Notes under the pieces: model-generated
Database searches by the model: none
Told to the model about the DNA's origin: nothing
The model's input: only the letters and a program-made list of their open reading frames with translations
DNA from: Chaenocephalus aceratus
Taxonomy: Eukaryota; Chordata; Actinopteri; Perciformes; Channichthyidae
Assembly (NCBI GenBank): GCA_023974075.1
Contig: CM043788.1
Location: forward strand, 27,563,980 to 27,627,979
Direction: 5' to 3'
Length of the DNA: 64,000 bases
Made by a program: the position numbers and the translations under genes
Shown here: one piece after another, positions 34,101-46,071 of the stretch
Layout of the letters: each line of letters opens with the position of its first letter
Position numbering within the stretch: position 1 is the first letter of the stretch

Positions 34101-36081
34101 CATGTTCCCTGAACCCTGAAGTGCTTTTCCCAACATTTGAGTTTTGAACAGCAGCTTTCATTACTGTACCAATAGGGCTTAAACAAACAGGCTTCTGTCA
34201 TTTTATTTTTTACATTGTGCATTTTTTAAGAACTCTTTTTTTGTCCTTTGTCACTCAGTTTAAGAGTGTAATTCAGGGGATACGGATGTGTGAAAGTAAA
34301 GTTGTAAAGTTCTGTTTTTCCAGTCCAGAGTGTGGTGTGTGGTGTGTGGGTGTAGAGTGCAAGAGGAGGAGAAATGATATTGGTGTAGTGAGAATAACTT
34401 ATCTGAGGGTGACAGGCCAGAGTAGATCACTGGATTGCAGGTTTTAACTGGGAAGGGGAAAGTTAAATGTTTCCCCAACAGCTCCTGGGTTCAGTGGCAA
34501 CAACTCCCAAAAATAGCCTGATGGATCTGATGAAGTCCTCAAGAATCCACTTTCCTCCTTGTTAGATTCCGACCTCCTCTTGGATCTTTCTCTCCTTTTT
34601 GAATGACATACTGTCCTCCTTTTAACAGCACACAGGTGCCAATCATTTCCTTGATTGGTTTCCTCCAGCTTCTCTCAGGGGTGGCTTGATTAGCCACTCC
34701 CCTTTTTCTCAGGGAACCTGTAGGAATGGGTTTACCTTTTCCCCTGTCCTGCTACAACCTTCATGGAGGTAACCCACATTACTTTCAGTTAGGTGTGCTT
34801 AGTAAAATGGAAACTCAGTGTATACTTAATCAATAGCATGTGCAGTATTGATCTTATTAAGTCTCTGTCTCTGCTGCTGTACTACAAAGCTAAGTGTGAC
34901 TCTTTTGATGCTGCATATTGATGGCTGAGGATCCTCAGTGTTGTTAACATGGCTAGTCTCTCTGCCTGGGAAATCTCTCTCTGTGTTCACGGTGTTGTTG
35001 GATTGGCTGTTGTTGTTCTGTGTAGTGGGCGGTTGTTGTTGTTGTTGACTGTGATTGTCCTAATGATTCTGATTAGAGGGTTTAAGTTAAGTGTGTTTAA
35101 ATGTGTGTGCGAGTGTGTGTATTGCACTGTGATATGCAGTTGGACGTAAAAATGCTATACTGTCTGTATTTATGCAAATGCTATGCATACTGTATGTGTG
35201 TGTCTTTGGTCTGCAATGTGTTTGGCACAGCTGCTCATGTTTCTTTTCATCAGAGGCTCAAAGGCTAGGAGACCACAGGGATCCACCGAGCGGGCCAAAT
35301 CACCCACAGAAGTAGGGGAAGGACTGTTTGGGGTTATTTCTTGGAGCTCTTGAAGCATGCAATGGTGATACTGTATTGTGTATAAAATAAATATATAGGA
35401 GGATTCAGGATTTTCAAAGAGCTTGAAACATTGAGGCTTTCACTGAGCCTGGCATGGAAAGAGGGAAATGAGCGACTACAAATCCGTAAGAACTTTATTT
35501 CATCACTGCTCTCCCTCTTCCTCTTGGTTAAATCTATCTTCTTTCTGTTTTTGTAAATCTATGAATAGCTGAATTTTTTTCAAATTGTATTTATATTTTT
35601 GTTGAACATCATAGTGCAAGTAGGTGACATTTAAATCCAATACATAAAGTCATGTTAAATACATAATAAATAAAAAAAGCGGGAAAAACTGAATATGTAG
35701 CTGTTATAAGCATTTTCAGAAGTAAATATAAAATCAACAATGAATTCATACAAATAGAAACCGCTAAAAAGCCTACATTAGTGTAAATTAAACAGTTGGG
35801 CTCATCATCTTTTGCAGCCACTTTAAGATGACTCTGTCTGGACAATTTCCATGAAACAGAGAGAGGAAGAACAATGTATCCTCTCATGGATACATTGTCA
35901 GGAAACACTTGACAGTATGGACTTGTTGCTTGTTTAAAAACACTTTTGTAGTTAACGAGTAGAGAGCAGTGTAAGTATGTTGCATAGCTTCAGTATATGT
36001 TGGATTTCTTTCTGGGAACAGCCCCCCAAGGGGAGAAGTGAGTCACGTTGAAACCAAAGAGGAGGGAGATGTTTAGTTGTA
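31177..36081. other. low-copy DNA, no recognised gene
   Basis: Nearly 5 kb with no TIR pair, SINE boxes, LINE tail or protein domain that I recognise. It contains simple runs (poly-C near 33713-33725, TTG repeats near 35030). The short open frames show no conserved pattern. Best read as intergenic or intronic host DNA. Confidence 0.5.
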
Positions 36082-36089
36082 ATGTTTGA

Positions 36090-37316
36090 GCAGTGGCGAG
36101 CCGTGACTTTTATACCTAGGCCCTCTGACCCCCCTGCCCTCGAAAAAAAGAAGAGATATTACGTCACAGCGGAATATCAAAACAGAGGCCCGGGGTGCAA
36201 AACGCATCAATGACAGCGACCCTCTACCACACAGAACAACACCATTTATATAAATACCTATCATGACAGGGCACCCACAGCCAAGTAACAATTACAAATG
36301 AATTAAGTCGGCACGGCGGCCCACATTGAAAATGACTTAGGCCTACCTAGTTTGATGATAAATCACTGAAACAAAGTCCATCCTCCTGTCCTTTTGGATG
36401 AAGCACTTGCGGGTCATTCAGCTAATCCTTTGCCATTCCAGTTTATCATTGTAACTCAATCTTGAAAATGACTCGGTTAATAATTTCGCAACGATGTCAT
36501 CACTATCACTGAAGTGAGCCATCATGAACGAACTTATGCTAATTATAAATATATCGATCATAAATCTATCGTTTAGATTTATGATTCGAAAATAATAATA
36601 ATAATAATAATAAAAGTAGGGTAGACATGTGGATATTATCCGTCTGAACAAAACGTGCATTTATCTAACAGGTTTGTTTTCCACAGACCTTATTTCCAGC
36701 TATTTTCCAAAATCCTATGGAGAAATTCCAATGCTTTCTGTCGAGGGAATCCGAGCGAAGCTTACTTCCGGGTTTTAGGATGCGTCACTGCACCACTTGC
36801 ATAGACCCAGAGCCATATAATTATTATTATTATATGGCTCTGCATAGACTCATGCAGAGCCATAGGGCTCTGGACTCATGCATAGACCTCACAGCGGGCG
36901 GAACTTGTCATAAAGTCCGCGAAAAGAAAGCCCGCCCATTTAGAGGGAAGATATGATTGGTCAATTGTACTGTCATTTGACATTACTCTCTCGTTGAGTT
37001 ACTATAGCTGGCCCTCTGTGAATGTAGAGAGGGACCAACAAGCCCTCTAGTCTTCACAGAACTCGCAGAGACGGCATTTAACCCTTCACATTCCAACAGA
37101 AACTGAACAGGAAGATTCGAAGGATTTATTTCTTTGGAAATATTATTTTACACACAATTAAATCAAGTTATTTTGGTAAAACTAATGAAAAATATAACTA
37201 CAAAAACATATATAAAAAAAGAAAAATGTTTTTTTTTTTAATGTTTTCAAATATTATTTCTTAGAATATCTTAGGCCCTCACAGAGGGCCTAGAGGGCCC
37301 TGACGGTTCGCCACTG
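36090..37316. mobile_element. hAT-like element (CAGTGGCGA ends)
   Basis: The perfect 8-bp duplication TGTTTGAG lies at 36082-36089 and 37317-37324. The ends CAGTGGCGAGCCGT and the complement of CAGTGGCGAACCGT are inverted repeats, with CTAGGCCCTCTG-type motifs inside both ends. There is no transposase. The interior has a TAA/TTA repeat (about 36595-36615) and a hairpin around 36809-36842 (CAGAGCCATATAAT and complement). It was inserted into the LINE fragment that lies to its right. Confidence 0.9.
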
Positions 37317-37324
37317 TGTTTGAG

Positions 37325-37745
37325 GAGAGGCCCTATGAGTAGACAGAGGAGAAGAGATCAGTTTTGAAGCAGAACTAGAACAGTTTGAGGGACACGGACT
37401 CTCTGAGATCTTGGGGGAGGGAATTCCAGAAACCACTGCCACAGACAAGGCTCTGTCCCTGAAGCTGTGGAGTTTGGACTTGGGGGTGGATAGAAGACCG
37501 TCTGAGGGGGATCTGAGGGATGTTGGGGGTTAGTAGAGTGCGAATGTCAGTGAGATAGAAGGGGGGGGGCAGATGGTGGAGGGCTTTTTAGGTGAAGGCC
37601 AGTATTTTGTAGTTGATGCAGTGGGAAAAGGGAAGACAGTGAAGTTCTTTGAGGACTGGGGTGATGTGGTGCCATGATCTGGTGTGTGTGAGGAGTCTGG
37701 CTGCTGCATTTTGGACCAGTTGGAGTCTATTGAGGGAGGTTGAGC
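37325..37745 (-). pseudogene. C-terminal fragment of an L2-type LINE
   Basis: The minus-strand translation contains LQLVQNAAARLLTHTRSW, HHITPVLKELHCLPF and, near the end, GSGFWNSLPQDLRES. These are the conserved C-terminal blocks of L2-clade ORF2. At least one stop interrupts it. It belongs to a different subfamily from the L2 copies at 9.7, 52-55 and 63.7 kb. The hAT at 36090-37316 cuts its 3' end. Confidence 0.8.
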
Positions 37746-39296
37746 TTATGCCGTAGATAAGTGAATTATGTATGTATAATGTATATTTACACCATGGGAA
37801 GTTATGAGAAATGAATAGCTGCAGTAGAATGTAAATAAGGAAATATATTTAAAATAAGACAGATAACTGAATTTACTTTTACATATCTTTCCATGTTCTA
37901 AATGTTTTTCGACATAAAGCACATTTGATGTTTGCTCTTTCATCGATTAAAAAAAGACTTCCAGGTGCAGGAAAAGTGATTTATCAGGAGGAAAAAAGGT
38001 TTGTCAGAACACGTCCACCTCGAGAAACTCAACTTCAACACTAAATTAGATTGAAAGACAAATGACTGTTAGCTCTGTTTGACTGATTAGTGACCTATGG
38101 GGAATGCAGTGCTGAAACAGCACAGCGGCATTTGAAACATATAATTAAAAACAGGAGGATTCTGACATTATAAGATGGATGTCATTATTCTTCACTCATT
38201 ACAGAATAAAATCACTTTTTAAGACTGATTTACATTGTACCGTATATTCAAGCATGCTGGGAGGGAGGGTGTTTGTGACGTTGATGATCACTAAAGGCTG
38301 ATGATCACTCATTGATCCCTTAGCTCTCCAGCAGCCACAGCCTTTAGGCTCATTTGTGAACTCCATTCTTTTTTTCTTTCCTCCCCCATCAGCATCAACA
38401 TCCCGCAAGGTCTCATTGATTGTCCTCCTTGAAGGACACATTGGTTGTGTGGTTAGAGCTATCTCATCTTAACAAGTTAAGATGAGTGCTATGGACCACT
38501 TACTGCAAAGAGTCAGCGGGCAATGATCAGGGGACCACAGCGTAGTACAGCTCAAAGATTGAGGGCTTACTCAAATCTTCACCTTATTACCCAGTTATTC
38601 CAATTTGTAGATACATTCTTCGGCACAGTGTTGCTGTCCATCATAAAACACACACACATAGTGCTACATCATTGTTATATTAATTATTATAAAGATTTGT
38701 TTTGGGCCAAAAATGAAATTAATCAAGTACTAGAAACATACTTTTAGGTCTGTCTATGCATGGATAATTCATTAAAGTGTAGTGTTGTTAAGCCTGATTG
38801 CTGGATGATTAAGGATATTAACATTATCTGTGATAATAGTAGAAATACCTTATTATTCAATAATTTATAATCTGAGAATATTAATTAATTAATTTAGTTT
38901 AGTGCGAAAGTGTAATCTGATTTGACAAAAATATAGTAATCATCACTATTTAACACATGGTCATTGGAAATATCAAAACAAATTTATTATCATTAATTGT
39001 ACATCTGTAAACATCTGGTCATTCAATTCAATGTTCATCTAGACTGGAAGAACATGTCCGTCAATCTTCCTGACTCGCTCTCCTCCTCCCTTTATGACAC
39101 AGAGTGTCTGGTGTGTAAATGCATCCTGATACTGTAGATTAGTGCTGATTGGCTCAAACTTTTCTTCATCAGAGCGCCATATTTAAACCCCCCCAATTGC
39201 TCTGCTTTTGTGTGGCTCATTCAGTGAGCACTGTAGTTGATTCCCCACTGAAACGGAAGCTCATCTGCCTGTATTCCTTCTGCTATCACCGCTATG
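37746..39296. other. no recognisable feature
   Basis: AT-rich DNA with short open frames and no conserved motif. The short palindrome ATCTTAACAAGTTAAGAT lies near 38465. Nothing else stands out. Confidence 0.45.
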
Positions 39297-40925
39297 ACCG
39301 GCAGTGGCTCAGTCAGTAGGGGCTTGGACTGTGAGCCACTAGTATCGCGGAGTGTATGTGAGGAGGAAGAGCGGAGGAATTGTTTGGTGCGTGGTGCCGT
39401 GTATTTTGGATTTGGAGGCTTCGTTTGGATTACATTTTTGATATTTTGAGTGGTTGATCTTCCCCCCCGAACAGCAAAGCTGGCTGGGGGGCTCCCACTG
39501 GATGAAAAGGCAAGAAGGCACGGAATGAAAGACCTGCTTTCAGGAATGCAGACAGCTGACACGAAGAATGCGGAAGTGGAGGAGAAGGAAAGATTAACGG
39601 CGGAGAAAGAGGAGAAAATCGTACGAATGGAGGTGGGAAACGATAAGAGGAAGGAGAAGGTGATAAAGAAGAAAACAGTGTAGGAGGGAGAGGACGAAAG
39701 AGAAAGATTGGGAGTTTTTAAAACCGGAAAGAAGTTGACGGCCCCCGCTGTAGCTGCGACAGCAGCATTAGCTGGCAGCGTCAAAGCGGGTGAGGGGAAG
39801 GAGAAAGCGATCGAGAAGGGAGGAAAATTGTGTTTTCTCTGAAGAAAAGACTGGAAGATAGACGACAAAAGAGAGAAGAGGAGGACAAGCAGAGTCCTGG
39901 TGAAGGGACGTCTGGAGTGTGGAGTGTGCTGTTGAGAGGAAGGATAAAAAGAGGATGAAGGGGAGTGAGAAGGAGGGAGAGGAAGCTGAAGATGTGTGAA
40001 TGGGGGGGAAATGATGTGGAGGTTGAGATGGAGGAGACTGAGGGGGGGGGAGGAGGTGAAGAAGTAAGGGAGGAAGGGGGAAAGGATGTAGAGCCTGGGA
40101 TGGAGGAGGAAGTGGAGGATAGCGAGGATAGCTTGAATGAGGAAGAGGAAAGGCATTGTCTAAAAGTGGAGGAGAAAATGAGAGTGGAGAAGGAAAGGAA
40201 AGAGAGAGATGCAAGAATGAGGAAGGAGAAAATAAAGGACTGGAAGGTGATGAAAATAAATATAGGGGTGATTAATAAAAAGGGTGAGTGAGTGAAAAGC
40301 GAGAAGGATGTGCATCGCCTCACGTTAACGAAAAGGCCGTATGGAAATAGAGAGGGAGAAACCGTGGAAGAGTGGGAGAAGGATTGGGAAAGGAGAAAGG
40401 AATGGGCGATAACTGAGACGCGGAAAGATGTAGAAAGTGGAAAATGGGATAAAAAGTAATTGATGGGTGTATGTATGCCAAAAGTGTGCGAAGGTGGAGG
40501 TGGAAAGCATTAATTAATGTGTGTACTAGAGAGATAGTGATGTGTATGCAGGAATATTATCTATGAAAACTGAGATTGAGATGCAACTAAATTGGTAGGA
40601 AGCATTGGGGTCCTTTTTTTTTGGGGGATCGGTAAGGTGGATTATAATGTGTGCAAAATGTAACTATGTTTTGATATAATAAAAGATTAAAAAAAAAAGT
40701 AGGGGCTTGGACTGTGAGCCGTAGGGTCGCTGGTTCAAGTCCCCGACCAGACCTAAATATGGAGTGTGGACTGCTACTTGAAGAGGTCCCAGTTCACCTC
40801 CTGCCCTGCTGCCCTTGAGCAAGGCACCGGACATCCTCCTTCCCCCCCACTCCCATTGCTCCCCGGGCGCTCTACAATAGCTGCCCACTGCTCGGACCTA
40901 GGATGGGTTAAAAGCAGAGAACAAA
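39297..40925 (+). repeat. tRNA-derived SINE, split by a retrocopy
   Basis: The head GGCAGTGGCTCAGTCAGTAG (A box) lies at 39299-39318. After the insertion 39338-40697 the element resumes with CTGGTTCAAGTCCCC (B box, about 40731). Its body contains CCCTTGAGCAAGGCACCG and CTGCCCACTGCTC, and it ends near GGGTTAAAAGCAGAGAACAAA. This is a common teleost tRNA-SINE layout. Only the outer parts, about 250 bases, belong to the SINE. The right end is approximate. Confidence 0.8.
39338..40697 (+). mobile_element. poly(A)-ended retro-insertion with 22-23 bp TSD
   Basis: AGTAGGGGCTTGGACTGTGAGCC-type sequence flanks the insert at 39315-39337 and 40698-40720 (first 20 bases AGTAGGGGCTTGGACTGTGA). The insert ends in ATAATAAAAGATT plus an A run, preceded by a possible AATAAA signal. 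These are marks of L1-type retrotransposition. The body is extremely purine-rich. Plus-strand frames encode Glu/Lys-rich protein: 39450-39683, then 39965-40291, then a frame with TLTKRPYGNREGETVEEW ending at about 40458. It could be a 5'-truncated LINE, the ORF1 of an L1/Tx1-type element, or a processed copy of a cellular mRNA. I do not recognise the protein. Confidence 0.75.
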
Positions 40926-41179
40926 ATGTCACTGTGTGTGCTGTGTGCTCTGCATGTGTGCGAGGGTTTCATCACTCCCATTCTATCTATCTATCAATGT
41001 TGAAAGCAGTGCAACTGCGTATTCCTAGTGGCGCATCCAGGTGTCCCCCCCGTGATAGGAGAGGATGTTTCCACAATAATTCGTATTATGTCTGAGTCTA
41101 GTTCTGTCTTATCAGCTTTCGGAATGTGTTCAATACATTACGTTTTTTTCATTATTACCATACAATACATAGATTTAAA

Positions 41180-41570
41180 AGTCTCACATTCATGAAACTT
41201 GCTCCATTCATTGGTACTAGTCCTACAACCATACCCTAAAAAAATGCTTGAGGGTGGGATGAATAGAAACATCTTTTTGGGTGGGGTGCATTTTATGACA
41301 GGCCTGTCTATCACAATATGCACCCCCTTGCTATCTTACAAAATACAAGTCTAGGACTAGTACCAATGAATGGAGCAAGTTTCATGTATGTGACCCTTTT
41401 ATTTTGTAAGATAGCAAGGGGGTGCAATGCATATTGTGATAAGCAGGCCTGTCATCAAATGCACCCCACCCAAAAATATGTTTCTATTCATCCCACCCTC
41501 AAGCATCTTTTAGGGTATGGTTCTAGGACTAGTACCAATGAATGGAGCAAGTTTCATGAATGTGAGACTT
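41180..41570. repeat. foldback repeat with arms of about 165 bases
   Basis: The left arm (about 41180-41346) and right arm (about 41400-41570) are reverse complements at roughly 95 per cent. Both contain CTTGAGGGTGGGATGAATAG or its complement, and CACCCC(C)TTGCTATCTTAC or its complement. The central 50 bases hold a partial third copy of the CTAGGACTAGTACCAATGAA motif. Confidence 0.85.
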
Positions 41571-41693
41571 TTATTTTGTAAGATAGCAAGGGGTGCATAA
41601 TGTGGCAAAAATATGCTGACAAAGACTATGTAACATTTGTAAACATGTATTTTGTTTATTATATGACAAATATGCAAGACAATAAATGACAAA

Positions 41694-41839
41694 GATATAT
41701 AGAAAATAAACGTATTTAAGATACGTTCATAACTAACGTAACGTGGGAGAAAATATGTTTCTAGAAGATATGTAGAAAATAAACGTATTTAAGATACGTT
41801 GATAACTAACGTAACGTGAGAGAAAATACGTTTCTGGCT
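41694..41839. repeat. 73-bp tandem duplication
   Basis: GATATATAGAAAATAAACG (41694) and GATATGTAGAAAATAAACG (41767) start two units. Both contain GTATTTAAGATACGTT and CTAACGTAACGTG and differ at only a few positions. Confidence 0.9.
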
Positions 41840-43715
41840 AAACGTTATTGAGAATGCAGTTTAGTTCTGTGGGAACGTAACAGAAGTGATGAATGAATGA
41901 AAAATCCAGGATTCGACACCACGACCATCAAAATACGGAGCGAAAAGTTTAACCACAAGAATCAAGACTATATGAGCTACCACTAAGCGACTCACAGTCT
42001 GTAAATTACCATTAAAAAAAAAAAACCCTAGATGTTTAGTTTTCGTTTTAAGCATCGTTTTAAGGTCTTAACGTTTCATTTACAAATGCACGTTCCCGTG
42101 ACAAGGGGTGCATTTCATGATGGGGGTCCATAATTTGACATAACATCGGCACCAGTTCCTCCAGCACGTAGGGAACTGTGGCATCAGGTAATGCACGCAC
42201 CTCGCGCTGCCCCGTTTTACCAGCATGTAGAAAACGGTCACAAACAACGAGTGTGCATTTGGACCATTTTCCTTTTTAATAGAGATGGCGGTGGCGTGAG
42301 TTAAAGCCGTAGGCACACACTATGACCTTCTCCCTTTCATGCGGCTTTCACACCAGCGCTTTTCCCTTTCTAGCTCCGAGCTAGAGCTTTTCTGGTTCAG
42401 CTCCGGTTTCCCTTTTCTGCTCCCGCTCTGTTCACACCGCCCAGAGCCCGACTGCTGCTGCCGCTGCTGCGTCATGACGTCACCGTTTACATCTCTGATT
42501 TGCTCCCCAACGGCATTACGGCGCTCACAACAACAACAACGTCGGGTCGATGATCGTGTTGCTTTTAATCACACGAAGGCAGGTTAAATTAAATAACGAC
42601 TTCTCCAACCTTATCAGGGTTCCCACGGTACCTGGAAAACATGGAATTAATTTTTTCATTTTCCAGGTATGGAGAAGTCATGGAAACTGAGCAAAAGTGA
42701 ACACGGAAATAGAAACAGTAGTCCTGGAAATTGTTATTGGATGAGGTGTAAAATAGTAATACAATGAAACTATTGAGCACAGAATTAAGATGAGTTTATA
42801 AAAACCCTTTACATGTGAACAGCTTTTACTGTAGATATAAATGGATGATCCCATGTTGTAGAGCATGCTCTTAGCATCCTATATGGTATCTTAGATGTTG
42901 GAATTTGATGCAGGCAAGTTGGTGATATGGACTTTAAAAGTATAGTTTCGGATTGGTGGACTTCAGGAATAATAACGTTACTCGCGATCTCAATAGAAGG
43001 GTCAAGTATGCATTTCCCAGCCAACACGGGAGCCTTGACATCTACAGTGAAACTTCTTATGCAAGTTTATCCTCAAATGTAAGTAGCTGTGTTTTAACTG
43101 TGGTAAACTTGGGTTTATCAACGTTAGTTAGTAAGCAGTGCAATCTTGCTAACTAGCTAGCAACTTGAGTTTGAGTTTGTTTTGAATTTGGATTTGTTAA
43201 TGATGGTTAGCAAGCACATGGAGTGCAATCTTGCTAGCCAACATTCAGTTTGCTAACTAACTAGCTAGTGTTGGCTAGCTTGCATTGCTAGCTAACTACC
43301 AATACATTTTCACATTAGGCTGTGACATTACTTCTATACTAGTTGATATGAATAGTCTAGTCTTGATACATTTGGTAACCTTCATTCTTATATCTACTTT
43401 TAGCTATTTTGTGATTTTTCGTTTTTTTCTTAAAACAAATTATACTACTAAATAGGAACATTTGGATTGAGACATTTTTTAAATCATTGATCATGCCTAG
43501 ACTGATTCTATACATCTATACTGTTAAGCTAAGCTTACTAGTGGGGTTGCTGTACTGAGGAACCACAGGGGAACCAGCCTTATGTTTTCCCTTTTAGGTT
43601 CATTAGTTTGATTTACAAAATATTTTATATTATATTTTACAGAGTAAGAGTAGGCATACTACTACCCCTTACGTAAGACTCATAATCTCAAATGTGTGAT
43701 GCATTACAGGAGTGA

Positions 43716-46071
43716 GTGACAATGACACGCGGCAGATTCAAGTCACATTGGAAAGATGACTCTCAATACAAGTACTGGATTGGAGAGGTACCAGGAGATG
43801 TCCACAAGGCTTATTGCAAGTTTTGCCGCAAGTCATTTGACATCAGCAATATGGGGGTCGCTTCCCTCAAGAGCCATTCAAAAGGACAAACCCACACCAA
43901 GTTAGCTGGACAGCTAAATAATGAAAGAAGAATGACAGATTTCTTGACTACAAAAACAGGAGAGGGAAGAAGCGGCCCAACAAGCCAGGATATCGAAAGT
44001 GACAGTCAGGTGCCCAGTACCAGCAGTGAACAGCCTACGGAAAAAGGCTCTGGAGCTCAGGGGAAAACATTTTTTTCAAGCCAAGCTGTATTTGAAGCAG
44101 AGATTCGTTGGGTCATGAAGATGGTCAGGTCACACTTCTCGTTCAACTCCAACTCTGACATTTCAAACACTTTTGCTCAGATGTTCCCAGACAGCGAAAT
44201 TGCCAAACAATTTACATGTGGCGCAACAAAATCGGCTTACCTTATATGTTTTGGCTTGTATCCTCATTTTAAAGAGCAGCTGATCGAAGACGTAAGAAAA
44301 GCAAAGTGTCATGTAGTGTCTTTTGACGAATGCCTTAACAAAGTGACACAAACAGAACAGATGGATATCATTCTGCGCTACTGGAGTGAACGCGAAGGGA
44401 AAGTAGCTGTGCGTTACTTCACTTCAGAGTTCCTAAGACACACTCAGGCAGAGAAGCTCTTGGAGAGTATCAACAGATCCCTGTCACCTCTGGACTCCAA
44501 GAAGCTCCTGCAAATATCGATGGACGGCCCTACAGTGAATTGGAAGTTCTTAAGAATATTCCAAGAGAACAAGAGCAAAGAGGACCCAGATGCACCAAAG
44601 CTCATCAACCTGGGAATTTGTGGTCTGCATGTTGTGCATGGAAGTTTCCAGACCGGAGAGAGGGAAACAGGTTGGAAAATCGGAGATGCGCTTTGGCAGG
44701 TGTTCCATGACTCGCCAGCAAGGCGAGAGGATTTCAGTGAGCTGACTAAAACGGCAAGATTTCCTCTGAAGTTCTGTGCCACTCGATGGGTTGAAGACTT
44801 GCAAGTTGCTGAGCGGGCAATCGAAGTGTGGCCAGCTGTGATGGCGTACATCCACAGCCACAAGAAACTTCCGAAGAGTAAAGTGCCAACATCTGCGTCC
44901 TACTTGACAGTCAAGAAGGCAACCGAAGACCCTCTTTTCCTCGCTAAACTTGAGTTTTTCGCTTTTGTTGCAAGACAGCTGAAGCCTTTGTTGAAGGTAT
45001 TTCAGACAGATGCCCCAATGGTGCCATTCTTGGCAAAGGAGCTCAAAAGCACCCTGACAGGCCTGCTGTCATGCTTTATCAAGAGAGAAGAGCTGGCAAA
45101 GATCAAGACACCTCTCCAGCTCACTAAACTGGACCCCCAAGAGAAGCAAATCCATGTCCCACTCAAACACCTGGACATAGGATTTTCAACCAAGCAGGCT
45201 TTGCAGAAGGCATCTGAGAAGCTCCAGGAAAATCCAGTGAAAATCGTGGAGTTCAAAAAAGAATGTGTCTCCTTACTCGCAATGACCTGCAAGAAAATTA
45301 TGGAGAGAAGTCCTCTCATGTATCCAGCTGTGCGGCATATGAGGTCCCTTGACCCTGTGATGATTGTGACAGAAACCGAAAGTACAACAGCAATGTTTGA
45401 GAAACTCCTTCAGGTTCTCCTCAATCCTGGATGGTGCCCTGCCACAGAGTGTGACAAAGTCCTTTCTCAGTATAAAGCATTCTCACTCGATGTCAACACA
45501 AACCACAAAGCAGAGTTCCAAGAATTTGTTTACAACTGCAGACTTGATGAATTATTCGGAAGATATCTCAGTGGCAAAGAAAAGAGTATGCAGAACTGTG
45601 GAACATCATGCAATGTCTCTTCACGCTGTCTCATGGACAAGCTGCAGTAGAAAGGGGGTACTCTGTTAACAAGGATATGCTTGTTGAAAACCTACAGGAG
45701 AAGACGCTAATAGCAATGCGCTTGGTCCATGATGCAATGGCTAGGCACACAGATCGAGCTCTTCCAAAAGACCTCAAGCAACACTGCAGAGGAGCAAGGA
45801 CAAGATATGAGATGTATCTGGAAGACCAGAAGAAGTTGAGAGAGCAAACCACTAAAGAGAAGAAAAGAAAGGAGCTCTCCCAGGAAATCCAGAAAGTGAA
45901 AACAAAGCGGCACAAAGTAATGACTAGCGCTGAAACAATGGAGAAAGAAGCAAATGAAGTGGCAGTCATGGCAGAGAAGAAGCACACTTGTACACTGCTG
46001 TCAAAATCAAATGCCTATCGGAAAGGCGTTGCTGATAAAAAGGAAGAGGTGGCAGCTCTAGACAAAGCTCT
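43716..46071 (+). pseudogene. hAT transposase with BED-type finger, one frameshift, interrupted by a LINE
   Basis: The frame opens with FKSHWKDD and a BED-like finger, YCKFCRKSFDISNMG...SHSKGQTHTKL (about residues 32-65). A hAT catalytic core follows: VVSFDECLNK (first Asp), ISMDGPTVNW (second Asp), LGICGLHVVHG and the conserved ATRWVED. The first frame stops at 45650. One base seems to be missing in an A run near 45577-45585. The shifted frame continues as EYAELWNIMQCL and LSHGQAAVERGYSVNK, the C-terminal dimerisation motif of hAT enzymes, then a Lys/Glu-rich coiled tail. The last codons (KALQESVNKLKQ and stop) lie at 47706-47744, beyond the inserted LINE. Length without the insert is about 800 residues. 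Only these two lesions are visible, so the gene died recently. Confidence 0.85.

Noticed and set aside
34949..35149. Small hydrophobic frame resembling a membrane segment
   Set aside because: The hydrophobic run comes from TTG repeats (Leu/Val codons), and no conserved context supports a gene.
39221..40323. 311-, 180- and 148-codon minus-strand frames rich in Ser, Leu, Pro and Phe
   Set aside because: They are the pyrimidine-rich complement of the purine-rich retrocopy. The plus strand with its poly(A) end is the sense strand.
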